DNA of 64,000 nt from Dryocosmus kuriphilus (Eukaryota; Arthropoda; Insecta; Hymenoptera; Cynipidae), in assembly GCA_038277395.1 (NCBI GenBank), contig CM076193.1, forward strand, positions 76,356,307 to 76,420,306, read 5' to 3'. The notes below the pieces were generated by a model. The model did not search any database and was not told the DNA's origin. It saw only the letters and a program-made list of their open reading frames with translations. The first letter of the stretch is position 1. Each line of letters begins with the position of its first letter. Shown here in pieces: positions 33,480-46,400 of this stretch. The position numbers and the translations under genes are program-made.

Positions 33480-34146
33480 CGACAGTGGCTTTTTTCACTT
33501 AATATTTCGTTTTACATGATTGAAAGTTTAAATTGAACTAAATACCGCTATGTTCATGATTTACCGAACTAAATCATGTAAAATTTAACTAATGAATTTT
33601 CTACGTGATGAATTTTATTAAATTAATTTTCAGTAACAAATGCATAAGTTATTTTCAGTTATTAGTAGTTGAAAATTTAACTTATATTTATCACCTAAAG
33701 GTGCCTGAATTTTAAAAACTTTTCTAAAAGTGTAGATATCTTACACTTTTTGTGTTTGAAATCTTTGAATCTTGCTTTTAAGGAAGCTCTGATGACTCGA
33801 AAGGATTATGGAAGCTAGGAATCAAGTTCGATTTAAAGAATTTTAAGAATTTAGAATTTAAATGCATTCAAATAAAATCGGTATATCCAAACTAGCTTGA
33901 TCTAAACAAAAGCGTAACGCTACGCTACATTAACTGGGCGCGGCGCTACGCTATTTAGTCACACAGTCACGCCGCGCCTTAACCGATATCACTTGTGAAA
34001 AAATCTTCTGGCGTTAGTCAGCCCCAGTCTAGGTCGTCTAGACTCTAATCTCTGTGTGCACATCAGGCGGTTTGGTCTGGAGCTGGACAAAAATGTAACA
34101 CTTTTGTAAAATCTTTGACTTAACGTTCTAGCCAGCGAATAGGCAT
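33480..34146. other. non-coding stretch with a family A-related repeat
   Basis: At 33600-33740 the order TTTTCAGTAACAAATGCATAA, then AGTAGTTGAAAATT, then CTAAAGGTGCCTGAA parallels 2750-2845, so this is a diverged right half of the short TIR element at 2391-2859. The remainder, including GCGGCGCTACGCTA near 33940, has no recognised gene. Confidence 0.45.
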
Positions 34147-35062
34147 CACAGAAAAAAAGATTTAGTTGGGATAACGAGAATCCTGGTTAGCCCTACTAGA
34201 TGATCTAGTAAAATATGAACCAAAAAGCTATCTAGTTAAATTCACCAAACAGTCTAGTTAAACACCGTCTAGTTAGAATTACAAGACATGCAGTACACAT
34301 TACCAGACATCTAGTACAGCCAACATTTTCGTGTTTAGACTAGGTAACACAAGTTGTCTGGTAGAAGTTACCAGACATTTGGTTTAGTGAAGGCTACGAA
34401 ACTTTATTTATTCTTTTTTGGAAATAAGGGTATTTTAAAGTTTTTTAAGACACGTTTAAAAATGTGCACAACATAATAAAATTCAGGGTCATTTATTATA
34501 TAAATCACACAGCACATCAATTAAATAAAATACACGTAGCGCAATAAAATTGAAGACGAGAGTTTCCACAAGTCCAGCAAACTATCCACTATATCGTCAC
34601 GGAAGTCATTCATTTTAATAAAAGACGAACACTCGATAACAAAAGAAAGAGCACAAGCAAATAAACACGTACCAATCTATTAATACTAATAACTGGGCGG
34701 TAAGCTGGTAAGTCAGAACGACGCCCGGAATGGATGCCCGGAAAATGCACAGGTAATGGAAACAGACGCGATGAGCAACCACTATACGACAGATTGAACC
34801 AAAGGCAAGCAGGCTGCAGAAAGGATTGAGGATGGTATGATGAGTACAAGAGGGCGGGTAGAAGGGAGTAAAGGAGTGGTGGGGGTCGCTTTGCTGCTAG
34901 ATGTCTGGTTATTCATACCATTTGCCGCAACACGACATACCGGTAAAATCTACTAGACGGCTTACAAGACATTGAGTAGGGGTAACGAAACTTCTCGGTT
35001 GAATTTATTTAGTTCCTCGTAACCAGATTCATCTGGTAAGCCTAACTAGATCTTTTTCCGTG
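34147..35062. mobile_element. TIR element saturated with CTAGT and CCAGAC words
   Basis: The left end CACAGAAAAAAAGATTTAG and the right end, inverted, CACGGAAAAAGATCTAGTTA are imperfect terminal inverted repeats around 916 bp. Inside, TCTAGTTA, CTAGTA, GTCTAGTT, AGACATCTAGTA and TACCAGACAT recur on both strands. No transposase was found; the minus ORF at 34610-34849 is unrecognised. It looks like a non-autonomous element whose interior is an array of short words. Confidence 0.6.
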
Positions 35063-35394
35063 CAGTTCTTAGCTAGACACTCCAGTCAGAGGTAAATAAA
35101 TGAATAATAAATAAATAGTTCATATAGTGTATAATAAATAAATAATATATAATTAGTAAATAATAAATAAATGACTGAACAATATTGTATTTCCTTCTAG
35201 GAACTTAGTGCTAAAACTTGTAGACCAAACTACAAGGAAATAGTTGATAAAAAAATATTTAAACTAAAAAAATCCTAGTTATTGAACGAGTTGATAGTTC
35301 TTGACATGTCCTAATTTATGTTATTCACCTGAAAGATACATTTCTTTATATGTGTCTATAATGCGTGAAAAAAGTTTGAAAGATATCCCAAGTA

Positions 35395-36100
35395 AAAATT
35401 TTTCGTCTGAAAATACCGCATCCCAGAGGTAAGCCAGACATGTTCCATACTTCTCCCAGATATACTGCCAGACTTTTTCTAGACGTTTATATCTAGCTTC
35501 TGAAACGAACCCAGACGTATTCCCCAATACCCGGTGGGTATTTGGAAAACTATCTGGAAATTGTCTAGCTTTTTATAATACCTTTCAAATTATTAACTAT
35601 ATTTAGTTATGAATTTCTCACTAAATATGTTTTATCATTGTAACTCGTATACTATATTCTTCTGGAGTTGAATCCAAAAATGTTGTCTTTTTTGACGCAT
35701 CTTGTTCCGTTTACGCGAGACATTATAATTATTTCAATTAAAAATTTTGTAAGAAAAATTTTTAGAAATCTGAAATCGTTGAAAACCGTAACTTCTAAAT
35801 TTATAACATTCGCGCAATGGTAATCTGAAACTTAAAAAATTTTAATTTTTAATTCCTAATAACTGCTAGACATTGCTAGAGATATGTCTAGAAATGTCTG
35901 TCATTGCCAGAGATGTATCTAGCATGTCTGGCATTTCGTTTTTTTTCCGAAATTATAAACTCAAGTCTCGCAACCTAGGGTCAAAAACTGAGCTAAACGT
36001 TTGTTCGACGTATGTCTGACTTCTCGAACGATCTCAGACATGATAAACATACCAGAAAAAAAAGAGACTTCTCCCAGGCATTTTCCAGACGAAAAACTCT
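35395..36100. mobile_element. TIR element saturated with TCTAGA and CCAGAC words
   Basis: The left end has TTTTTCGTCTGAAAATACC and the right end, inverted, has TTTTTCGTCTGGAAAATGCC, bounding about 705 bp. The interior repeats words such as CCAGAC, TCTAGAC and GTCTAGA, for example GCTAGAGATATGTCTAGAAA near 35872-35891. The style resembles the neighbour at 34147-35062, but the ends differ. Non-coding. Confidence 0.5.
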
Positions 36101-36109
36101 ATTGTCAAC

Positions 36110-36780
36110 CTTTTTTTCGCATAAAATGACGCTTATTGCAATAAGCCCATACAAATGAATTGATCTTAATTTTTCCCCCCTACTATTCATAATTTAAAAA
36201 TGATACAAAATCTACATCGGCAAGGATTAAAACCGCAGGACCTTTCACTTTTCATGGACGGATGCGTTAACCGTTTAATCGCAAGGAAAAACTTAATTAA
36301 TTTGAAGAAATTGTCTTCAGTTGAAAATTACATTGATGAATCTTCCCCACATTTTGGAAATGATCCTTATCTATATTTTGACTAATATCCTTTGTAATAA
36401 TTCCTTTGCACCTCTGTTGAAAAACATGAAAGTTTGTATTTTATATATGTATATATGTTTTTACTCGGCATGCTGCTGCGCCAAGCTGCATTTTAGATTC
36501 TGGCCTCTGACGTGGTAAACCTCAGCTCGTGCCAATGGATGATTTTATGTTTTATCGGTCATGTGAAGTGTAAAACCCCTCAACCCCTCTCGAGGCACTT
36601 CGTCCTCAATGCAATCACGTTTATGTTTATACGCAATTGTGTCTTTCTTTGGCTTTAGACTGAGTGACCAATTACTTTCAAAACCCGGAAATATACCTGG
36701 CAGGTCACAAGAAGCACGTGTACTTCTTTTTCTTCCTACATGCTTTATAATTTTAAAAGTAATGTGTTAATATACATATT
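36110..36780. other. non-coding stretch, nothing recognised
   Basis: Short unrelated frames only; no recognised protein, RNA or repeat. Confidence 0.4.
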
Positions 36781-36789
36781 ACGACAGAA

Positions 36790-37960
36790 TTTTTGTATTT
36801 TTATTTTTCAAAAAAACCCAAATTTTTTCTTTATACATGTATAGTTTTGTCCGAATTGAGATATTTTAAGTTTTTCCCCAAATTCTGATGAGGTTTATCG
36901 TACACTTTCGAAAACTGTCGAAAAACTTCAAAAAGCTCAAAATTAACAAAATGGCATAGATTTTTTTGGAAAAATAAAAAGCTTGTTTTCACGAAAAACC
37001 CACCTTTTTATTTTTTACCATTTTTTTGGATAAATTTGTACGTCTATGAGTGTTATGTTCTGGGTATAAATGATGTATGTAAGTTTATATATATTGCTCC
37101 TCTTGTATTACTGTTTATTGTATCCGACTACCTTATAATTTCCCTTTTCTCTCTCGGTAGTTTATTCACTGGTGTTCTAAATCAGATTGTCGAACCAATG
37201 GGTTCCGTCTCAAACGATTCGCGCAGCGTATTCCTCCACGCTAAACATCGCACATCCCAAGACTGTCCGACGATCAAGTCTTATCAATTTTTTGTTGAAT
37301 TACTTCTGTTCCCACGTTCGGTGAGAGCAGAAGCATGATTTGAATGTCGCTATATGTGACAATGAGTTTCATGCTGGCCAAACCATTTTTGTTTCCAGAA
37401 GAATTTTTTTTCATAAAATCAAATTTCCGAATTTTTCTTGAAAGCAATTAAAGATACAAAGAAATGTTAACATACAGGTTTGTACACCTATAAAAGTTCT
37501 AAAAATACCTCTTACTCTGTTGTGATATCTTGTATCGCTTACGAGAAAAATTTTGAAATTCAATTTTCAAAGAAAGAAAAAATACTTCTGGCCTCAAAAA
37601 TAGCTTAGCCCACATAAAAATGATAAGATGTCCTCCTTATGTACGTAGACATTTTTGAAATATTAGAATTTTTGAATTTCTTCGAATTTTGAAAACATGA
37701 AAAGATTTTCTGGAAATGTCTACCTTTTTTTTATTGTTTTTAATATTAAAAAATTGTCTGTGTCTAGATGAAAGGCACCCAAGTCGAAATATAGGTCCTG
37801 GTTTGATCCTCCTTATAGTGCTTAATAAATACTATTTTTTGTTCTACTTAATCCTCGACATCCCTCATTTGATTCTCTTAGGTCCCATTTTGTCCGTTTT
37901 ATATCCTCTTTACACCTCTTAGGTTGTGTTTAGTCCGCTTCTCATCCTCTTTAGTCTCTT
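36790..37960 (+). repeat. dispersed repeat family B, copy 1
   Basis: The reverse complement of 51130-51820 aligns with this stretch. Shared blocks include GGCCAAACCATTTT, AGAATTTTTTTTCATAAAA, AAAGATACAAAGAAATGTTA and CCTCAAAAATAGCTTAGCCC, with many indels. The later part (37760-38050) is rich in phrases like GGTCCTCCTTTAGTCC. It is an old two-copy non-coding repeat; the plus ORF at 37036-37338 has no recognised motif. Confidence 0.6.
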
Positions 37961-38608
37961 CATAATTTTTATAATATTTTCAAAGCTCTCATTTAAGCCT
38001 CTATTATTCTCTTAAGTATATAAAGTCCTATTTGAATCCTCTAAAATCTCTAGAATATATTTATCTCCTATTTAGAATCTCTTAATCTAAAATTATGTTA
38101 ATTAATAATATTATTAAAAATATTAATTATAAAACTTTGGTAAATATTTAATGATGTGTAAAATATTATTGATCTACTTTTAAATACGTAATAATTTTAT
38201 AAGTGCATTGCTTGTTTTCTCGCTTCCTCGTCACGTACTGTTGCAATGCCTTCTTGCGCAGAAGAATTGTGCAGCTCATGCTAAGACTTCGTTACGCTTG
38301 AGCAACTGAAACATATACATCACCCACTTCTGCTCCTTCTGTCCAGAAGGTAAGCAAGAGGGGGAATTTTTTGCGAGGTGACTGCGCTGAGCACTGTTAT
38401 TTTTCTTTCGCACATACCGCTGATGTTCTTACGTAGCGAGCGAAAGTGTTGAAGGTGGAAAACTCACACCTTTGGATGCTTTTTTAGTGCTACCAATCTA
38501 AATATTACATATTACAAGGCACAGTGTTGACGGACCAGATGAAGTGACCCAAGAAGTACTACTGCCTTTTGCATACGGCTTGCAATGTTCGAAGCTTGAT
38601 GTTGACAA

Positions 38609-38616
38609 GCCGGGAT
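38609..38616. repeat. 8-bp target duplication of the P element (left)
   Basis: GCCGGGAT lies here and at 43435-43442. Eight-bp duplications are the hallmark of P-element insertion. Confidence 0.92.
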
Positions 38617-38821
38617 CATAGAGGAATAGAGAGAGTGGAAGGTGAGAGTATAGCGACATTAACGCCACCTGATCGGCTCACTATCAAAGTTCTAGAGACC
38701 TTGAACTTTACAGATGCACTTGGCCATCACTTGGCATGGTTAATGTTGTGTTGAAAAGTGACGGTTATCCAGTCATTAATTGTTGATTTTGTTTAAATTA
38801 TATAGTATAAGTGAAAAAAAT

Positions 38822-41800
38822 ACCGGCATACTGCAGTTTAAAGACGTGTTGCGGTTCCTCATTGCGACATAAACACATCTCCTTCTTTCATCTACCAAGG
38901 GATCCGCAAAGGTAATGTATTACATATATTTGGTTATGATAGTTTATAGCGTATGCTATAAGATTTTCTAAGTAGTATAATTAAATTTACAAACTAATTC
39001 GATATTAAATAAAACTAATGCTATGTTATATGTTTGTTAAAAATTTTTACCAATAAATTCAAATGATTCTACTATGTGATAAGTTTACTTTTAATTTTAG
39101 CAATTCCTAACCTAAAAATAAAAAGCGAAATTGAGGAAACCTTGGTTCTGTATTTTTGTAGTTAGTAAAATATCGTTTGTGAAGTAATGTAATAGAATGT
39201 TTCTTTTTCAGACGAAAAAAGTGGATAAAATTTGCTGGTGTCGATGAGAACGTGACTCCTGGTCATCGAATTTGCAGCGAACATTTCGACGACGCTTCCA
39301 TAAGAAAGCGGTATCCAAGGCCACTTCTACGTGCAGGACCTGTTCCAACTCGTAATGGACCAAATAGTGAGTAACGATAAGGGAATCTTTGATTTGTCTT
39401 TTTTATCGAATCCATGAAATGGGATTTGAAACAAGAAAGATTCAATCTTAGTTTCAAGCTTTTTTTTACGTTCAGAAAGGTGAAAAAAGTCTTCTCAATT
39501 TTTGACAGATTTTAAAAAGTGATTCCCTACGAGATAATTACAGCTTAAATTAACCCCTAAAATATATAAAAAATTCTAACGCGTATGTATATAACAGGAG
39601 AATCATTTGCGGTACTAAGAAGCATTCCAGTTATAAAAACGCATTAGGAAAAAAATTGGCAAGTCAAAGGAATCAAAATTGGAAACACAGGAAAATTTTG
39701 AAATGTTAAATTTGGTGTTTTATCAATTTTTTTCTTTTATTAGTATTTTAAAATGTGTGTTTGAGCATGTATTATCTTTTTCTGGATAAAAATACCCTAG
39801 AAAAAAAATCGAAAATTCAAAAGAGTCAATATTGGAAGCACAGCAAATACTTAAGGTGTTCAATTTGCTGTTTTACATATTTAAAAAAAAACTAAATTAT
39901 ATTGTTATATGCTAAAAATATATTTTGAAACAATGATGGATAAAAAGGTTCATAAAAATCCAAACTCCGACATTTAAAAAATTGTTTTTTTTCCAATCTT
40001 GCCTCCTTTGATTTGCCGATTTTTTTTCTAGAGTATTTTGATACAGAAAAAGATAATACATACTCAAAAACACACTTTAAAACAATGATGAAAGAAAAAA
40101 ATTGACAAAACACTATAAAATGCAATAGAATTTGAAAATTAAAAAATTTTCTCGTATGAAATCACTTTTAAAAATCTGTCAAAAATTATCATCTTCCTGA
40201 ACGCGTTAGACTTCAAATTTTATACTTTTTCAAATTACTTTTTAGGGGGGTTAATTAAGACCCTGCATATTACATACATCCGGACAATTGCTTAGAACAT
40301 TATATTAGATATTTATCAGTATGAAAAGATTAATTCAAACATTTTAAAATTATTTATGTAAAACTACAAAGCTTCGTCTGTCAAAAATTGAAAAAACAGT
40401 ATAGTGTTAATGAATTTTAGTTGCTGAAGCTAAATACCAGGAAGGTGAGAAAAGGAATCGGGCTGATCAGGAAGGTGAGAAACGGAATCGTGATCAGGAA
40501 AGTGAGAAGCGGAATCGTGCTGATATTGGAAGCAGTGATCCTAATACTCTTGAAAGCAAGAAAATGTTTTGAGGAATTGGTGAAGAAAGTAGCATTTCAC
40601 ATATGGAAATTGAATGTAAAAAAGTTCGGAAACTTTTAATAACTGGTAAGAATTTTAAAGACATTTTTTTGTCTAATCTTGGAGATTGCGTATTAGTTGT
40701 GGACATGGACCGATAATATGTTAGGTCCTTTGTAATTGACGAAAACAAATGTACATTTGTTTATATTTACATTTATTTACAATATACATTTATTTTTAAT
40801 TTTTTAAATTGCATTTATTTTTAAGGTCGTCTTAAGAATTACAGTACAAGTCCAATAACTTTTCTTCCGATAAGTTATCGGGCTTGTACTGTACCTTCTC
40901 GCCTTCTTCCTCGAGATATTACAAAAAGGCAGACGATTCTTAAGACCAATAGTAATAAATAATTATGTGGATATTTGTTGTTTAATTCCAGCTGGAGAAA
41001 TGAATCCCGAAAGTGAAGCAGAGGTGTTCGACAAATCCACTCCAAAATCCTCTCCCACATTGTGTATTGAAAGACCTTCAAGAAAAGTGAACTTATAGAA
41101 GTGAAGAAGAAGTGAACTTATAGAAGAAAGGCTTCATTACTGCCTCCAGAAGCACAAATTTTGTTTGAAACTCAATTAAGACTGTCGAAGTGCAAGAAAT
41201 CTGGAAGAAGGTACACTGACGAAATGAAAGACTTGTGCTTGTCTATGTACTACCTTTCACCAAAAAATTATAAATTTCTAAGAAAAATATGTGTAACTAT
41301 TCCATCTGCAAGGACTCTTTGCGAGTACCAAAGCCAAGTTTCCCACGAATCCTGGCTTGAACGAAACTATCCTATCTGAATTAAAAACGAAATTTGAAAA
41401 TGAGCCTATAGAAAATAAGGTTGTTTTCGTCCTCTTTGACGAAATACACTTGGTTCCTGAGATTCATTATGACGCCAATGCTGATAAATTCGTAGGTCTA
41501 GCAGATGATGGGTCGACTCGTCTTCCAGTTCCGGCGACATCAGCTTTGGTAGCTGTAATTACTTGGATAAATAAAAACGGAAAACAACCAAATGGGTATT
41601 GGTTAATGGGAAAGACAGGCAACTCAAAAAAAAACACATGATATAATTCTTTCGACAATTGACGCGATTTTTGAAAAAAAACGGTCTCATTGTTAAGTCA
41701 GTAATTTGCGATCAAAGCCCTAGAAATGTAGGCCTTTGTAAAAAAAATGAACATCGCGACAGACAAGCCATATTTTGTAAGTCATAATCATAAAATATTT

Positions 41801-43147
41801 ATGATCTTTGACCCACCCCATCTTTTGAAATCATTAAGAAACAATTTAGTAAAAAGAATTTTACTTTATAAAGGTGGAAAAGCTTGCTGGGATGAACTGA
41901 AAACTATCTAGGAACTCAGTAAAGAAACGTGTTTAAATTTAATTCCAAAACTTAGTGATCGACACTTTGATTCCGATAATAATTTTAATAAAATGAAAGT
42001 CTTGTTAGCTGCACAGGTTTTTTCTGAATAGATGTATACCACATACTTAGTTTATAAAACTTTCTTTCCCGAGGTTTTCAACCCAGAATATGAAATAACT
42101 TTACAGTTGGTTCAAGACATAGATAGGTTATTTGATTCTTTAAATTCAAGCTTACTGAGAAAACCATCATCGAATAAGATGAACTACGCTATATCGGAAG
42201 GTTCTGAGCACATTCAATTCTTAGAAGAAAGTTCAAATAATTTGAAGCAGGCTAGATTTGTAGGAGCTCAAGCTCCTTGTCTAAAAGGTCTCGTCCTAAC
42301 TAGCAACGCCATTTTTCAGTTAGCTGAAGATCTACATTTAAATTATAATATTTTCCAATTGCGAACGAGAAGGTTAAATCAAGACCCATTAGAAAATCTC
42401 TTTTCAGCTATGCGACAATTAAGTGGCTGCTCGTTATATCCGTCGCCTATGCAGTTTCAAAATGCGATGCGTCATCAATTATTAACACATTTAGGAAAAC
42501 TTTCGAGAATAACTGACTGCGAAGAAGATGAAAAAAAGATGCTTGTAAAATTAAAAAATATTAAGAACATTCCTATTGAACCACTATCACAAACACTAAT
42601 AGTAGAAATTTAAATTCCTGAGCCAAGAGAAGATGAATTTACAGAAACACAAGAATTTACACTAAGTAGTGCCTTATACTACTGTTCAGGGTACGTGACT
42701 AAAAAATTTATCTCGCATCACAAATGCGATGAGTGCAGAAGCATACTGCAGTCAACGGACGAGCATATTTTCAAAGATTTTCAAACTTTTACGCTTTTGA
42801 AAACTTATGTACATACGCATGGACTAGTTCTAGTTAAAGAAAATGTACATATACTTAGTTCTTAAAGAATGGGAGAAACGATTTGTAGAAATAATTAGAA
42901 AAAATATAAATCAGAACAATGTAAGTCTCATAACGGCAGGCATATTCCAATTAACATGTCCTACTGTAACTCTCTGTACTTCAGAGACTACTTCCGTTTT
43001 TATGCGAACGTTTCTTCGAGTTAGATGCTACTGGGAGGCACGATTTATAAGACGCGAACTTCTTACTGAAAAAAAAAAAAATCCGCGAGATCCTATAGTT
43101 GAAAAAAATACTAAAAAAATGACAAAATTTGTAGGAAAAAGAACCTA
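38822..43147 (+). pseudogene. P-element (THAP) transposase pseudogene
   Basis: The product would bind the ends and move the element by a GTP-dependent cut-and-paste reaction. The THAP domain is split: exon 1 gives CSLKTCCGSSLRHKHISFF and HLPRDPQR, with a donor GT at 38912. Exon 2 starts at 39212 (RKKWIKFAGVDENV, then RICSEHF) and ends at a GTGAGT near 39367. Exon 3 (about 40420-40645) is a charged AEAKYQEGEKRNRADQEGEK repeat region, and exon 4 starts near 40992. The catalytic part reads GRRYTDEMKDLCLSMYYLSP (41217), VVFVLFDEIHLVPEIHYD (41424), VICDQSPRNVG (41702), FDPPHLLKSLRNNLVK (41809) and LNQDPLENLFSAMRQLSGC (42376). The C-terminal region has a CSGYVTKKF and HKCDEC segment (42688-42736). 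Stops in exon 3, at 41097 and near 41911, plus frameshifts near 41100, 41370, 41640 and 42030, make it dead. No initiating ATG is seen for exon 1. Confidence 0.88.
40841..40892. repeat. hairpin in the third intron of the P element
   Basis: ACAGTACAAGTCCAATAACT and its near-perfect inverse AGTTATCGGGCTTGTACTGT flank a 10-bp loop. The outer words GGTCGTCTTAAGAA and TTCTTAAGACC extend the symmetry. It may be a minute inserted element. Confidence 0.7.
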
Positions 43148-43434
43148 AAAGCGACGTTGTTTTCTTAGAAAATATCGTTCTAAAATTTTTTGTAATTTTA
43201 CAACATTTTTCAAATAAAAATGTTAATTTTTACATTTATTTATCGTTTCTATCATTTTCTACCTTTCATTAATCGATTTAAAAACAATTACATTTGGATT
43301 TAGCGGCTGAACTAAAGAGGGGGGAGAGGGGGGAGGTTTAGTTTGATAGTGAGACTTGTGAGGGCGCTCGAAACTGTGTACGAGAAAATACATTGCGCTC
43401 TTATGCCACCTTCCACTCTCTCTATTCCTTTATG

Positions 43435-43442
43435 GCCGGGAT
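43435..43442. repeat. 8-bp target duplication of the P element (right)
   Basis: GCCGGGAT, identical to 38609-38616. Confidence 0.92.
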
Positions 43443-46400
43443 CTTTTAAGTTGGCTTAAGAAGGAAACCTTCATACCTCCAAGGCAGCCAATAATGAGAG
43501 TAATGTTACCATCAGCTGGCGTCGAAAACGGAAATAAAGCGATAAGGTGAAACCGAAATTCGGAGGAAAAATTAGTTTGAAAAGCAACAGGGAACCCTCA
43601 AGACAGAAAATAGCGAAATCCCCCTAGTAGCTAGTAATCCACACCCATCCCAAAAAATGCAAAATGCACAAATTCCTGTAACAAATCCTGACGAGGATAT
43701 CCCTAATTTAATAAACATCCCCACAAGCAACAAATTCCAACCATTATAAGGCATCCCTACCCAAGAGACCAGCGACGACTCAGACACCCGAGACTCACCT
43801 AGATTTAATAAAAATAACAGTAAGAAAAAGAATTCGGGTAAAATTAGAAATGATAGGAATCAGGATAATTATAAGAAAAAGGATACCAAACTTATTAAAA
43901 ATAATAAGGCTAAGGAAACGGATAAAGAACCGGAGAAGATTAGTGAATTGGTAGAAAGAAAAAACAGAAACCAATGGTTTAGTTTTAAAAACAGAGTAAT
44001 TTTATTAGACAACATTTTGAACAGCCAGGAAAAATTGAAAAACAGGAAAATTATTCACCAGAAATTTTCGAGGGTATTGTTGAGTTAAGCGCGATAACCA
44101 ACAATCTCAGCTAGAAAAATTATTAGAGGAGAAAATAAAAATTTATCAGGGAAAAAAGCATAAGGCAAGCCATTTAAAAAAACACAAAGTTGATGTTTAG
44201 GGACGCGAGCCAATAAAACAGCGCTATTACCATGTAAGCCCCAAAATTAAACAGAAAATATTTAAGGAAGTTGACACAATGCTAGAACAGTGAATTAATT
44301 ATAAGACACTCCCATTCAGATTGGTCAAACCCAATTGTCATGATTAAAAAACCAAACGGGGAATACAGATTTTGCCTTGATTTCCGCAAGGTAAATAACG
44401 TAACCAAAAAAGACCTTTATCCAATACCACTCATGAACGAAATTTTAGACACACTTAGAGCAGCAAAATTTATTTCAAAAATTGATTTAAAAATGTCATA
44501 TTTACAAATCCGTTTGGAAGAAAATTCAAGACCGATTGCAGCATTCACAGTACCCGGTAAGTGCATGTTTAAATTTAACAGAATGCCATTTGTTCTAACG
44601 AATGCACCAGCCACTTTCCAAAGACTTATGGATAAAATAATTACTCCGGACCTAAAACCTAACGTTTTTTGCTATCTAGACGACATAATCATAGTTGCAG
44701 AAAATTTTGCAGATCATTAAAAAAATTTGAATATAGTTTTGGATAAATTGAATGAGGCAAATTTAACGATCAGTCCAGATAAATGTGAATTTGGCTGCTC
44801 AGAAATAAGGTATTTGGGTTTTAAAGTGAATGAAAGGGGCCTCCAAGTTGACGAGGATAAAATACAACCAATCCTCAACTTTCCAAAACCGAAAAATATT
44901 AAACAAGTCCAAAGAATAATAGGAATGACTTGCTGGTATAGGAAATTCATAACAAATTTTTCAGAAATTATAGAACCTTTAAATAGATTACTATAAAAGA
45001 AACAGACATGGGAGTGGGACTAGAACAGGATGAAGCGTTCCAAAAGATTAAGGCCTATTTAAATTCAGCACCAATTTTAACTTGTCCCGATTTCACCCAA
45101 CTCTTTCAGCTAGAAACAGATGCAAGTAATACAGGTTTAGGAGCCGTACTTACTCAAACCTTAAAGGGAAAAAGTTGTGTGATTGCATACGCGAGTAGAG
45201 CCCTCAGCGACGCAGAAACCCGATACTCGGACTCAGAAAAGAGTGCTTAGCCGTGGTTTGGGCAATTAGAAAATTTAGACTGTACCTCGAAGGCTATAGT
45301 TTCAAAGTCATTACCATTTAGTCAGACCATTTAGCGTTAAAATGGCTCGATAACCTTAAAAATCCAGCCGGAAGACTAGCCAGACGGACGCTGGAGCTGC
45401 TCGAATACGACTACGAAGTAATCTATAGAAAGGGTAGTTCGAATATGGTGCCGGACGCTCTATCAAGATCGGAGGAAACGGTGAACGCGGTCGCTTTCGC
45501 GTTGTCGTGTAGCACAGAAAAACCAAAAGCGGACTTAGACGACCAGACAGATGACTGGTACTCAGCTAAAATGAGACAAGTAAAAAAGAAACCGGAAGAA
45601 CACGAAAAATGGCGAATATGAGACTCTCAACTCTATTTTTACAAGGACTGACCCTTTAAGATCTACCCTATTACCAGACTCTAACCCATGGAAACTCGTC
45701 GTACCGAAAAATATACGGAATCAGGTACTAAAAGAAAATCACGACAGTACACAAGCGGGACATTTAGGTTCCGAGAAAACACATGTGAGAATTTCGGAGT
45801 ACTACTTCTAGCCAGGGATGTATTCGGAAATAATCAATTACGTAAAAAAATGTACGGTATGTCAAAGAACAAAGCCGAGTAACCAGGTTAAAATAGGGAT
45901 AATGGGAAAGAGAATAGTAGAAGAACCGTGGAGCATGTTTGCTGCAGATGTCATGGGATCACTACCAACATCAAAAAAGGGTAAAAATCAGTATATATTA
46001 GTTTTCGTGGATATTTTCACAAAATGGGTGGAAATTATCCCTATTAACAAAAGCAAACGGAACTACTATAGAGTCGGAATTCCATAAACGCTTCATTTCC
46101 CGTTGAGGAATACCACGAATTCTCCATGCGGATAATGGCAACGAATTTGTAAATAAAACAATGCGGGAATTGACAGAAAAATTCGGAATAAGACACTCAA
46201 AAACGCCAAAATATTACCCCCAAGCTAACCCCACTGAAAGGTTTAATAGGACGATCAAGCAACTTATTAAAGCGTAACTCGACAACAATCACTCGACATG
46301 GGATGAACATATAGAGGACCTACTTTTTTTAAATTTAGGACGCGAATTAGAACCAATCCAATCCCTAAAAAGAGACCTAGAACGAGACAGCGAAATAGAA

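Larger units (their letters stand above)
38617..43434 (+). mobile_element. P-superfamily DNA transposon, complete but mutated
   Basis: The 4,818-bp element has 28-bp terminal inverted repeats at 38617-38644 (CATAGAGGAATAGAGAGAGT...) and 43407-43434 (inverse CATAAAGGAATAGAGAGAGT...) with a single mismatch, and an exact 8-bp duplication. It carries one transposase gene in several exons with a THAP DNA-binding domain. Near-identical TIRs and an intact duplication indicate a fairly recent insertion, although the gene already has stops and frameshifts. Confidence 0.93.

Noticed and set aside
39263..39457. Minus-strand ORF over the THAP exon
   Set aside because: Antisense shadow; the plus strand carries the THAP motif and in-frame splice sites.
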